DNA of 64,000 bases from Pontimicrobium aquaticum (GTDB lineage: Bacteria > Bacteroidota > Bacteroidia > Flavobacteriales > Flavobacteriaceae). This document shows positions 55,901 through 63,759 of this stretch, piece after piece. A program made the position numbers and the translations under genes. The DNA is taken from positions 372,001 to 436,000 of the forward strand of contig NZ_SUPL01000003.1 of the NCBI RefSeq assembly GCF_005047595.1, read 5' to 3'. Numbering within the stretch: position 1 is the stretch's first letter; each line of letters opens with the position of its first letter. The notes below the pieces were generated by a model that had not been told where the DNA came from, made no database searches, and saw only the letters and a list, made by a program, of their open reading frames with translations.

Positions 55901-56829
55901 TATTCGTCAACTTCATGAAATTGATAATCGTGAAAGGTATTAATGATTTCATTTGGAGCTCCTAAAGGTTCTACATAGGTTTGTATTTGTTTAGAAGTAT
56001 CTCCAGAATTTACATTTATAAAGTAATACGCTTTATCTGTATAAACATTAATATTTGTATTACTTTCACTGTTATAACCTGTGGGGCCTTCTCCATAAAA
56101 CAATATGTAATCATTATTATTAAACACTCCATCTTCTCCTCCAACAACTTTTACTGGGTTTTCGGTTAAATCTAAAGGGTAGTTTACCGAATTCTGTAAT
56201 GGTAACATTTGTCCACCTTGTCCATATACTTTAATAGTTCTTGGGTCAATATTGTTAGTTCTAATTCCTAAATCGTTTAAAAACCCCTTTGTTAACTTAA
56301 AAACGCCTGTTTTTTCAATATAAAACTTATACCAGTCGCCTTGATTTAAAACCGAGTTGACTATTAATCTGCTAGACGATGTAGTTCTACTTACCTGATT
56401 ATCTCTATAACTTATTGTGAAGGTTTTTACTTTTTTAAAAGTTCCTTTATCATTTATAATAGGTGATATTTCAAAATATACTGACTGCTTCCCTCTACTG
56501 CTTGTGTTTTTTATTTCTGCTTTTAGTTTAGAAGGGATTGTTTCTAACCCAACATCCTTTAAATCGTTTTTTGAAATGATTTCATAAGACACATTAAACA
56601 CTTTTAAAGAAGCTTCACTTACACTACTATTAGATTGCCACTGGGTAATAAACTTTAATCCTGACACATGATCGAAACTAAAATTAGAATCATTAAACGA
56701 AGGCACTTCTACTTTTGATGACTCAGTAGATAATGTTCTAGTGCCATTCCAATTAATTGTAAATTGTTTTTGTTGAGAATAGCTTAGAAACGTGGTTAAT
56801 AGAATAACTGAAAAAAGGGCTTTCTTCAT
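52984..56829 (-). CDS. porU: Type IX secretion sortase PorU
   Basis: 1281 residues from ATG 56829 (MKKALFSVILLTTFLSYSQQ), the start with a signal peptide; the open frame has 13 more codons upstream. Gingipain-type peptidase C25 domain (about 500-900): His780 in VVNYFGHGGEDG and Cys814 in TVTCEYTKFDNP are the likely catalytic dyad. A Ig-like part follows, and the end (YPNPFVNYTEFWFNHN, VFTVSGKLVRTLNG, GKGVYVYKLTV) is a FlgD-like type IX tail domain. It cleaves the C-terminal signal of type IX cargo and attaches A-LPS where present. Minus-strand operon porU-porV. Confidence 0.96.
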   Translation of the reverse strand: MKKALFSVILLTTFLSYSQQKQFTINWNGTRTLSTESSKVEVPSFNDSNFSFDHVSGLKFITQWQSNSSVSEASLKVFNVSYEIISKNDLKDVGLETIPSKLKAEIKNTSSRGKQSVYFEISPIINDKGTFKKVKTFTISYRDNQVSRTTSSSRLIVNSVLNQGDWYKFYIEKTGVFKLTKGFLNDLGIRTNNIDPRTIKVYGQGGQMLPLQNSVNYPLDLTENPVKVVGGEDGVFNNNDYILFYGEGPTGYNSESNTNINVYTDKAYYFINVNSGDTSKQIQTYVEPLGAPNEIINTFHDYQFHEVDEYNLAKLGRRWFGDRFDFDPDKVFDFEFPNIVTSEPVTLKVYAAAVGVVQTSMRLRVNGADVDNFTFPAINDPILATQDFFNDNINVTSGSISVNLTYNNNGNPSSTGYLDYISIEATRNLTGTNKQFLFKNNNVPLLSGIGQYDISNASNITEVWDVTDKYNITSISNTDALSTLSFKAALGEEKKYVALNNSDFYTPKSDSKPRVSNQNIKGTVLQDAQGQFQDLDYIIIAREDMLNQAERLAQINRDQNKLNVRVYTLQNIYNEFSSGNQDVSGIRNFIKYVYDNASTPSNRLKYLCLFGDASYDYKDRVSNNTNVVPSWHSLNSFSLSSSFVSDDFYGMMDANEGNMHSSNKLDIAVGRILADTPQRARELVDKIESYYQEEAYGSWRNNFMVISDDVDESWEGILQQTTDDIADNVTQNKPFINAIKVHSDAFVQESTAGGERYPSVNKAIFDNIEVGALVVNYFGHGGEDGLAGERIFDKINAQELKNICKLNCFVTVTCEYTKFDNPVRATAGEYLYWNKKGGAIGLITTTRQIFVSVGVAFNIVLEEYLFGFGTNDVPSMAEALRLAKNDNRISGVEQRRLVFFIGDPAMKLALPKPSVRLTEINDAPITGNPDVLQALSRAKIKGEVVDESGNVLTNYNGVVTATIFDKEIDRQTLSNDGTTNAGQRVVMDYKTLGETIFRGQATVTNGVFEFNFVVPRDIGIPVGNGKVSFYAKNSNPLQDQAGANFDVQIGGIDNTAPEDNEGPIINLYMNDESFVSGGITNESPTLLAKLQDDNGINTASGIGHDIIAILDGDETNPFKLNDYYTTEVDDYQNGTVSYPFRDLEPGLHTLTLKAWDVYNNSSTAEIQFVVYDENESLVIDNVLNYPNPFVNYTEFWFNHNSSDVLDVSVQVFTVSGKLVRTLNGQTSGGLKSSSSVSKDIVWDGRDDFGEKIGKGVYVYKLTVRSKQLNKQVEKFEKLVIL

Positions 56830-56881
56830 AAAAGAATTAACGCTGGTTATTTGGGTATAGTATAGCAATTTAAATTTTGTT

Positions 56882-56889
56882 CAAATTTA
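56882..56889 (-). promoter_or_regulatory. Candidate -7 element of porU
   Basis: On the minus strand TAAATTTG fits TAnnTTTG. It is 52 bases before the porU ATG. Confidence 0.35.
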
Positions 56890-57071
56890 CAATAATAAAT
56901 CATGATAAATCGCGTTTTAGAGTAACAAAATTTGGCAGAAAAGAGACAAAAAATCCGATATTCTGCACAAAAAATAGGATGAAATGCACATTTTTTTTAA
57001 AAAAAGCTTGTGTTATTATCTTTAATTACTATATTGCAAGACCAAATATTTAATTGACTTACTTAAAAAGT

Positions 57072-58754
57072 ATGGATATGAAAAACGCCGCAACACTAAG
57101 AATAATGTTAGTTTTAGCATTATCACTATCAATGTTTAGTTGTAAAAAATCATCAAGTTCTAAGAACAGTTCTAGAGGAACTGGATGGGCAATTAACTCC
57201 AAAGATGGAGGATTTCAGTATAATACTAGCTTTAAAGAGCAGGCAACTGCACCTGGTTTAGTATTTGTTGAAGGAGGAACTTTTACCATGGGAAAAGTTC
57301 AAGACGATGTAATGCATGATTGGAACAATACTCCAAATCAACAACACGTACAGTCTTTCTATATGGATGAAACTGAAGTCACCAATATGATGTACATGGA
57401 GTATTTAGATTGGATTAAAAGAGTGTATCCACCTGAAGACCCAAATTTTAAAGCTATATATAATGGTGCGCTTCCAGATACTTTAGTATGGAGAAACCGT
57501 TTAGGTTATAACGAAATGATGACTAACGAATATCTACGTCATCCTGGATATGCTGAATATCCTGTAGTAGGTGTAAGTTGGATTCAAGCAGTTGAATATG
57601 CAAATTGGCGTACCGATAGAGTTAACGAAATGTATTTAGAAGAATCAGGGTATTTAGTACGCGGTGCTCGTCATACAGCTACTTCAGATGCAAACTTTAA
57701 TACAGATACTTATATTAATGCTCCAACATTAACCTATGGAGGAAATGATAGTATCATTAAACCAGACGGACGACGTAGTAAAAGAGTACAAACCAATGCC
57801 GCAGGCGATACAATTAATGTATTTGCCAATAGAGGTACCGGAATTTTATCACCTAAATACAGGCTCCCAACCGAAGTTGAGTGGGAATATGCTGCTTTAG
57901 GTTTAACTGAATTAAGAAGCTATAACGTATATAGAGGACGTAAAAAATATCCTTGGGATGGACAATACACACGCTCTGGGAAACGTAAAGTACGTGGTGA
58001 CCAATTAGCTAACTTTAAGCAAGGAAAAGGTGATTATGGTGGAATTTCAGGATGGTCTGACGATGGTGCAGATATTACTGCTCAAGTAAAATCGTACGAG
58101 CCAAACGATCATGGCTTATATGATATGGCAGGAAACGTTGCCGAATGGGTTGCTGATGTTTACAGACCTATAGTAGATGACGAGTTTAACGATTTTAACT
58201 ACTATCGTGGAAATGTATATACCAAAAACGCCATTAATGATGATGGTACAGTTAAAATAGTAACTGCAAATGATATTGTTTATGACACCTTAAGTAACGG
58301 TAAAGTTATTGCTAGAAATCTACCTGGTGAAATTGCTCAAGTTGCAGTTGATGAAAATGAAACCTATTTAAGAAACAATTTCGATACTAGTGACAACCGT
58401 AACTTTAGAGATGGCGACAAACGTTCTTCTCGTCTATTTGACGACTTTAACGAAGATGAAGAAGGAAACGCTTCAACCACTAAAAAAATGTACAACGCAC
58501 CTAGGCATAATGTAGAAACAGATTCTGCTGGAAACTTAATTAGGGAATACGACAAAGCAAATAGCAGAACATCGTTAATTAGTGATGAAGTACGTGTTTA
58601 CAAAGGTGGTTCTTGGAAAGATAGAGCTTACTGGTTAGACCCTGCACAAAGACGCTACTTCCCACAAGATATGGCAACAGACTATATTGGATTTAGATGT
58701 GCCATGTCTAGAATTGGATCAAAATCCAAGCAAAAGAATAAAAAGAAAAATTAA
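57072..58754 (+). CDS. gldJ: Gliding motility lipoprotein GldJ
   Basis: 560 residues from ATG 57072; a TTG at 57054 and an ATG at 57078 are alternatives, and all give the lipobox SMFSC (Cys24 here). After a Ser/Lys-rich tether comes a formylglycine-generating-enzyme-like (sulfatase-modifying factor) domain: APGLVFVEGGTFTMGK, QSFYMDETEVTNMMYMEYLDW, PVVGVSWIQAVEYANWRT, RLPTEVEWEYAALG, NDHGLYDMAGNVAEWV and, near the end, SLRVYKGGSWKDRA-type VYKGGSWKD and DYIGFRCAM. GldJ is needed for gliding and stabilises the type IX machinery; the FGE fold is thought non-enzymatic. Divergent from porU, as in other gliding flavobacteria. Confidence 0.95.
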   Translation: MDMKNAATLRIMLVLALSLSMFSCKKSSSSKNSSRGTGWAINSKDGGFQYNTSFKEQATAPGLVFVEGGTFTMGKVQDDVMHDWNNTPNQQHVQSFYMDETEVTNMMYMEYLDWIKRVYPPEDPNFKAIYNGALPDTLVWRNRLGYNEMMTNEYLRHPGYAEYPVVGVSWIQAVEYANWRTDRVNEMYLEESGYLVRGARHTATSDANFNTDTYINAPTLTYGGNDSIIKPDGRRSKRVQTNAAGDTINVFANRGTGILSPKYRLPTEVEWEYAALGLTELRSYNVYRGRKKYPWDGQYTRSGKRKVRGDQLANFKQGKGDYGGISGWSDDGADITAQVKSYEPNDHGLYDMAGNVAEWVADVYRPIVDDEFNDFNYYRGNVYTKNAINDDGTVKIVTANDIVYDTLSNGKVIARNLPGEIAQVAVDENETYLRNNFDTSDNRNFRDGDKRSSRLFDDFNEDEEGNASTTKKMYNAPRHNVETDSAGNLIREYDKANSRTSLISDEVRVYKGGSWKDRAYWLDPAQRRYFPQDMATDYIGFRCAMSRIGSKSKQKNKKKN

Positions 58755-58773
58755 ACTTTTTAAGTTATAAAGT

Positions 58774-58806
58774 AAAAGTCCTAACGTGTTTGTTAGGACT
58801 TTTTTA
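58774..58806 (+). terminator. Terminator after gldJ
   Basis: AAAAGTCCTAAC (58774-58785) pairs with GTTAGGACTTTT (58792-58803) around GTGTTT, followed by T residues. It lies before murF and so would reduce read-through. Confidence 0.85.
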
Positions 58807-58819
58807 TTACATTTATTTC

Positions 58820-60100
58820 ATGAATATCGAAACACTTCACAAGCTATTTTTAAAACATCCTACTGTTTGTACAGACACACGAAAAATCACGAAAGATTGT
58901 ATGTTTTTTGCATTAAAGGGCGACAACTTTAATGGTAATACATTTGCTAAAGACGCTTTAAAAAAAGGTGCCACCTATGCTGTAGTAGATAAAAAAGATG
59001 TTGTGTTAAATGACAGTTATATTTTAGTTGATGATGTGTTAAAAACACTCCAAGAGTTAGCAACGTATCATCGTCATTATTTAGGTTTAAAAATAATAGC
59101 CCTTACAGGAAGCAATGGCAAAACAACCACTAAGGAACTTATTAATGCTGTTTTAAAAAAGAAGTACAACACTGTTGCAACTAAAGGTAATTTAAACAAT
59201 CATATTGGTGTACCTATAACGCTTCTGTCAATTAACAACAAAACAGAAATTGGTATTGTGGAGATGGGAGCCAATCATTTAAAAGAAATCGAATTTTTGT
59301 GTAACATTGCACAACCAGATTATGGATATATTACCAATTTTGGGAAAGCCCATTTAGAAGGTTTTGGAAGTGTTGAAGGTGTTATTAAAGGCAAAAGTGA
59401 ACTGTATCAGTATTTAAAAACTAACAACAAACTAATTTTTGTTAATGCTAACGATACAACGCAATTAAAGCAACTAAATAAATATCAAAACTCATATAGT
59501 TTTGGTAACAATACATCTAATTGTAATATTGAATTATTAGAAGCTAATCCTTTTGTTGTAGTTAAGTATAATAACACAACTATTCAAAGCCAATTAATAG
59601 GCGCATATAACTTTAATAATATTTCGGCAGCCATAACTATAGGCAATTATTTTAAGGCGACTACTATAGATATTAAAGAAGCTATAGAAAGCTATATACC
59701 TGAAAATAATCGTTCGCAGATAATCAACAAAAGTAGCAATCAAATTATTTTAGATGCTTATAATGCAAACCCGACTAGTATGGTGGCTGCTCTCGATAAT
59801 TTCGATCAAATTAGCGCTACAAATAAAATAGCTATTCTGGGAGATATGTTTGAGCTTGGTGAGGATACAAAAATCGAACATAAACACATTGCTGATTATG
59901 CTAATAATATAAACATAAACAAAGTGTTTTTAGTAGGTGAAAATTTTTATAATACCGAATTTAACTCAGCTAAAGTTACGCTTTGTAAAACCTTTGACGA
60001 TTTAAAAACTCACATACAAAACTTAAAGCCTAAAGAAACAACCTTACTAGTAAAAGGTTCTAGAGGCATGGCTTTAGAGCGTGTTTTAGAATTTCTTTAA
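58820..60100 (+). CDS. murF: UDP-MurNAc-tripeptide--D-Ala-D-Ala ligase
   Basis: 426 residues from ATG 58820 (MNIETLHKLFLKHPTVCTDTRK); an in-frame start at 58790 would lie inside the gldJ terminator. It adds D-Ala-D-Ala, the last step of the soluble precursor. Motifs: ALTGSNGKTTTKELI (ATP loop), NNHIGVPITLLSI, VEMGANHLKEI and ILDAYNANPTSM. It is far from the dcw cluster and next to gldJ, an order I recall in related genomes. Confidence 0.97.
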   Translation: MNIETLHKLFLKHPTVCTDTRKITKDCMFFALKGDNFNGNTFAKDALKKGATYAVVDKKDVVLNDSYILVDDVLKTLQELATYHRHYLGLKIIALTGSNGKTTTKELINAVLKKKYNTVATKGNLNNHIGVPITLLSINNKTEIGIVEMGANHLKEIEFLCNIAQPDYGYITNFGKAHLEGFGSVEGVIKGKSELYQYLKTNNKLIFVNANDTTQLKQLNKYQNSYSFGNNTSNCNIELLEANPFVVVKYNNTTIQSQLIGAYNFNNISAAITIGNYFKATTIDIKEAIESYIPENNRSQIINKSSNQIILDAYNANPTSMVAALDNFDQISATNKIAILGDMFELGEDTKIEHKHIADYANNININKVFLVGENFYNTEFNSAKVTLCKTFDDLKTHIQNLKPKETTLLVKGSRGMALERVLEFL

Positions 60101-60121
60101 TTTGACATTGTAAGCAAAAAC

Positions 60122-60203
60122 AGCTAACTTAGTTTACCAATGCTGAACTAGTTTCAGTAACCCCTGATATAAAACATTGAAATGTTGCTTATCATCACAT
60201 TGT
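60122..60203. repeat. Boundary repeat, copy B
   Basis: Matches copy A at 42665-42680 (here 60122-60137) and 42675-42722 (here 60156-60203), with about 30 extra bases between the two blocks here. It contains the near-palindrome TGAACTAGTTTCA. It lies between murF and the sigma factor gene. Confidence 0.6.
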
Positions 60204-60217
60204 AACTAACTAATATA

Positions 60218-60796
60218 ATGATGAATATTAAAAAGTATAAAGAAGTTTCATCTCTTTGGGTAACATACAAAAGTGGATTAAAGTATTATATATTAAAAAA
60301 GACTAAAGATGAAAATCTAGCCGACGAATTATCTCATGAGGTATTAATGAAAATTTATAAATCCTGTTGTTCTGGAAATGAAATAAAAAATATTAGATCA
60401 TGGATGTTTCAAATTGCCCATAATACAGTAATAGACCACTTAAAGAAGGAAGGTAAATTTGTAGATAAAGTCACAGAAATACTCGAAACAAATGAAAATA
60501 ACACCTATAAAGATGTAGAAGAATTTGTAGAACCACTAATAAAATTGTTACCCCAAAAATATGCTACTCCTCTTTTATTATCAGACATAGAGGGGATTAG
60601 TCAGATTGAAGTTTCAAAAAAAATGAATCTGAGTTTAACAGCTACTAAAAGTAGAATTCAACGCGCAAGAAAATTACTAAAAGAAAAAATTATTGAATGT
60701 AGCAACTTGGAAACAAATACTAAAGGAAACCCCATTTCTATTGAGATTAAAGCAAATTGCGAACCTCTTCAAAAACAATCAAGAAAAAATAGTTGA
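60218..60796 (+). CDS. sigZ: SigZ-like RNA polymerase sigma factor
   Basis: 192 residues, ECF type. Region 2 at about 20-85 (ENLADELSHEVLMKIYKS, IRSWMFQIAHNTVIDHLKK) and region 4 at about 110-160 (LIKLLPQKYATPLLLSDIEGISQIEVSKKMNLSLTATKSRIQRARKLLKEK). The C-terminal extension has Cys residues (ECSNLETNTKGN, KANCEPL), which matches the pattern of the SigZ group, though with fewer cysteines than classical SigZ (CC and CxxC). It lies 67 bases before the flavoprotein gene, so it may regulate that gene. An in-frame second Met gives an alternative start. Confidence 0.82.
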   Translation: MMNIKKYKEVSSLWVTYKSGLKYYILKKTKDENLADELSHEVLMKIYKSCCSGNEIKNIRSWMFQIAHNTVIDHLKKEGKFVDKVTEILETNENNTYKDVEEFVEPLIKLLPQKYATPLLLSDIEGISQIEVSKKMNLSLTATKSRIQRARKLLKEKIIECSNLETNTKGNPISIEIKANCEPLQKQSRKNS

Positions 60797-60863
60797 TAAA
60801 TTTTGCGTCTTTTTATATATGAATTAGTCTTGGTTATGATATTAAATCTAAAACTAAGAAAAA

Positions 60864-62177
60864 ATGAAGAATCACGATTTACCAGTAGCTATAATTGGAG
60901 GAGGTCCTGTAGGTTTGTCTGCAGCCGCACATCTTAAAAAAAGTAATCAACCATTTATTCTTTTTGAAACGGGAAATCAAATTGGCACTAATATTTTAAA
61001 ATGGGGACATATAAGGATGTTTTCACCTTGGGAATATAATATTGACAAGGTAGCAGAAACCTTTTTACGACAAGCACTACTAGCAATTCCAAAAAAAGAA
61101 GATATTCCTTATGGGAAGGAAATTGTTGAAGATTATTTAAAGCCACTTGCAAATTTACCAGGTATTAAAGAACATATCCATTTGAATTCGAAGGTGATTG
61201 CCATAGGAAGAAGTGGTTTAGATAAAATGAAAGATGCCAAAAGAGAAGAACTTCCATTTTCTATTCAAGTTATTGAAAATGGTAAATTTAAGCTCTATGA
61301 AGCTAAAGCAGTAATTGATGCCTCAGGCACTTGGCAAAATCCAAATCCTGTGGGATCTGGCGGAATATTTGCCATAGGTGAAGAAGATAATAGATCCCAA
61401 ATATATTATGGCATACCCAATATTAATGAAACAGATGAGAGTAAATATGCCAATAAAACTACTCTAGTCGTAGGCGGAGGACATTCGGCAATTGGGACTA
61501 TTTTAGCATTAAATAATCTTATCCATAAATATCCAAACACAAAAATTCATTGGGTCTTACGAAAAAATCAAATTAGCGATGTCTATGGTGGTCAAGAAGC
61601 TGATAAGTTTAAGGCAAGAGGTGCTTTAGGCATTCAAATTGAAAAATTGGTGAATTCAGGAGTTATTGAAATTCATACGCCTGTGTATATTCATGAAATT
61701 AAAAAAAACAATGACCAATTAGTCATTAAAGGCTTAAAACACAAAAACGCTTTTGTTTTAAAGGGTATTGATGAAATAATTAGTAATACAGGCTCTCGCC
61801 CTGATTTTAATTTCTTAAGAGAAATTCGCTTTGAATCAGATGCATCTATTGAAAGCGTTCCTAAACTGGCTAATTTAATTGACCCTAATATTCATAGCTG
61901 TGGTACTGTAAGACCACATGGAGAAGCAGAATTAAGACAAAAGGAAAAAGATTTTTATATTGTTGGGATGAAAAGTTATGGACGTGCTCCTACCTTTTTA
62001 ATGACTACAGGCTATGAACAAATAAGATCTATAGTCGCTTACATAAACGGTGATTTAGAAAGTGCAAAACGAGTAGAATTAAATTTACCAGAAACAGGTG
62101 TTTGTAGCTCAGGAATCACTACGGCAATTAAAGATGTTGAAGTAAAAAATAGCTGTACTCAAAATTGTGGTGCATAA
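60864..62177 (+). CDS. FAD/NAD(P)-dependent flavoprotein with Cys-rich tail, ArsO-like
   Basis: 437 residues. Two Rossmann motifs: VAIIGGGPVGLSAAAHL (FAD, about 8-24) and TTLVVGGGHSAIGTILAL (NAD(P)H). The architecture is that of flavin-containing monooxygenase/thioredoxin-reductase-like proteins. The C-terminal end LPETGVCSS followed by NSCTQNCGA carries Cys414, Cys431 and Cys435. This tail type occurs in flavoproteins of arsenic gene clusters (ArsO), where it could bind a thiol-reactive metal. No arsR, arsC or ars transporter is adjacent here, so the substrate is unknown. Probably co-transcribed with the sigZ-like gene. Confidence 0.78.
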   Translation: MKNHDLPVAIIGGGPVGLSAAAHLKKSNQPFILFETGNQIGTNILKWGHIRMFSPWEYNIDKVAETFLRQALLAIPKKEDIPYGKEIVEDYLKPLANLPGIKEHIHLNSKVIAIGRSGLDKMKDAKREELPFSIQVIENGKFKLYEAKAVIDASGTWQNPNPVGSGGIFAIGEEDNRSQIYYGIPNINETDESKYANKTTLVVGGGHSAIGTILALNNLIHKYPNTKIHWVLRKNQISDVYGGQEADKFKARGALGIQIEKLVNSGVIEIHTPVYIHEIKKNNDQLVIKGLKHKNAFVLKGIDEIISNTGSRPDFNFLREIRFESDASIESVPKLANLIDPNIHSCGTVRPHGEAELRQKEKDFYIVGMKSYGRAPTFLMTTGYEQIRSIVAYINGDLESAKRVELNLPETGVCSSGITTAIKDVEVKNSCTQNCGA

Positions 62178-62270
62178 ATTATATACTTTATTTAGTTAGT
62201 AGTATCAAACGCAGAGGAATCATTATGAACAACTTGTTGTAGCAAACAACAGAGTTGAAAAACATTTTAT

Positions 62271-62308
62271 TTAAATTATTATTTCTAGTGATAGAAATAA
62301 TAATTTAA
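62271..62308. repeat. Perfect 17-bp AT-rich inverted repeat
   Basis: TTAAATTATTATTTCTA (62271-62287) and TAGAAATAATAATTTAA (62292-62308) pair perfectly around GTGA. It lies downstream of the flavoprotein. No T tract follows, so it is not a normal terminator; a binding site or mRNA 3' stabiliser is possible. Confidence 0.6.
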
Positions 62309-62362
62309 TCTGTTACTACTCTTATAACACTCATTAAACGAAAACATAATTTTTTAGTATAA

Positions 62363-62396
62363 AAAAATCCTGATACAAATGTATCAGGATTTTAAC
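62363..62396. terminator. Bidirectional terminator between flavoprotein and tRNA-Val
   Basis: AAAATCCTGATACA (62365-62378) pairs with TGTATCAGGATTTT (62381-62394) around AA, with A/T runs on each side. Confidence 0.88.
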
Positions 62397-62401
62397 TTCT
62401 G

Positions 62402-62476
62402 TGGGCGCGAAGGGATTCGAACCCCTGACCCCTTGGGTGTAAACCAAGTGCTCTGAACCAACTGAGCTACGCGCCC
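62402..62476 (-). tRNA. tRNA-Val (anticodon TAC)
   Basis: On the minus strand GGGCGCG pairs with CGCGCCC, with A as discriminator. The anticodon stem CTTGG/CCAAG holds loop TTTACAC, giving anticodon TAC (Val). T-arm GGGGTTCGAATCCC. CCA not encoded. Confidence 0.97.
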
Positions 62477-62538
62477 TAAATATTGGACTGCAAATATAAG
62501 TCAGTTTTTTAATCTAACAAACATTTTTAAATAATTTT

Positions 62539-63756
62539 CTAAATAATTTCTGCTACCACAAATGTACTACCTCCAACATAAATAAGATCGTCATTTTGTG
62601 ATTGCTTTTTAGCATATTCAAGTGCTTCGTTTACCGATTGATATGCCTCTCCTATATACCCTTTTTTATTAAAGTACTCTTTTAAAATAGTGGCATCTAA
62701 CCCTCTTGGGATATTAGGCTTACAAAAATAATACGTTGCGTGCTTTGGAAATAAATCTAAAATACCATCAATATTCTTATCGTTTACCATCCCAATAACC
62801 ATATGCAGCTTATTAAAAGTTTGCTCACTTAATTGTTGCATCACATAGGTTAACCCTTCCTTGTTATGAGCGGTATCACAAATAATTTTAGGGCCATACT
62901 GCAATATTTGCCAACGCCCTAACAAACCCGTATTTTTTACCACATTCTTTAAACCTTTAATAATCTGCTTTTCAGAGGTATTAAAACCTAAAGGTTGTAA
63001 TACTGTTAAAGCCTGTGCAACCGTTTTAATATTGTGTGTCTGGTAACTCCCTTTTAAGTCACTTTCATATATTTTTTTTACAATTTGGTCTGCAAAATAA
63101 ATAGGTGCTTTATGCTCTTTGGCTATCTTTCTAAAAATCGGTTCAGTCTCTTTTTGTGTTTCTCCTATGACCACAGGAATATGTTGTTTGATAATTCCAG
63201 CTTTTTCACAGGCTACTTGTTCTAATGTGTCACCCAAAAACTGCGTGTGATCTAAGCCAATATTTGTAATGACAGAGACTTCAGGCATGATGATATTGGT
63301 TGAATCCAATCGTCCACCCAGTCCCACTTCAATCACAGCAATATCAACTTTTTGTTTTGCAAAATAATCAAATGCCATCCCAACGGTCATTTCAAAAAAA
63401 GACAATTGATGCCTTTCTAAAAAGGCTTTATTACGCTTAATGAATTGAATAACGAATTGCTTGCTCACAACCTTGCCATTGACTTTAATACGTTCCCTAA
63501 AATCTTTTAAATGCGGTGATGTATATAACCCAACTTTAAAACCAGCTTCCTGCAATACCGAGGCCAACATATGACTTGTAGAACCCTTACCATTGGTTCC
63601 AGCAACATGAATGGATTTAAATTGTTTTTCAAGATGATCAAGATGTTTAGCTAAGGAAAGTGTATTGGTAAGATCCTTTTTAAAAGCCACCTTTCCTTTG
63701 TTTTGATACATTGGCAATTGGCAAAACATCCAATTTACAGTATCGGTATAATTCAT
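62539..63756 (-). CDS. folC: Folylpolyglutamate synthase/dihydrofolate synthase
   Basis: 405 residues. Mur-ligase-like fold: ATP loop VAGTNGKGSTSHMLASVL, then GLYTSPHLKDFRERI, EVGLGGRLDSTNII, ITNIGLDHTQFLGDT with the DHxxxLG motif, EKAGIIK and CDTAHNKEGL. It adds glutamate to dihydropteroate or folates. It lies three bases after the tonB-like gene on the minus strand, a flavobacterial synteny that I recall. Confidence 0.95.
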   Translation of the reverse strand: MNYTDTVNWMFCQLPMYQNKGKVAFKKDLTNTLSLAKHLDHLEKQFKSIHVAGTNGKGSTSHMLASVLQEAGFKVGLYTSPHLKDFRERIKVNGKVVSKQFVIQFIKRNKAFLERHQLSFFEMTVGMAFDYFAKQKVDIAVIEVGLGGRLDSTNIIMPEVSVITNIGLDHTQFLGDTLEQVACEKAGIIKQHIPVVIGETQKETEPIFRKIAKEHKAPIYFADQIVKKIYESDLKGSYQTHNIKTVAQALTVLQPLGFNTSEKQIIKGLKNVVKNTGLLGRWQILQYGPKIICDTAHNKEGLTYVMQQLSEQTFNKLHMVIGMVNDKNIDGILDLFPKHATYYFCKPNIPRGLDATILKEYFNKKGYIGEAYQSVNEALEYAKKQSQNDDLIYVGGSTFVVAEII

Positions 63757-63759
63757 TTG

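Noticed and set aside
53504-56169. Plus-strand frames opposite porU
   Set aside because: Antisense to a well-supported 1281-residue gene, with low-complexity Ser/Pro-rich products.
62402-62476. tRNA-Val as an attachment site for an integrative element
   Set aside because: No direct repeat of its 3' end and no integrase found nearby.
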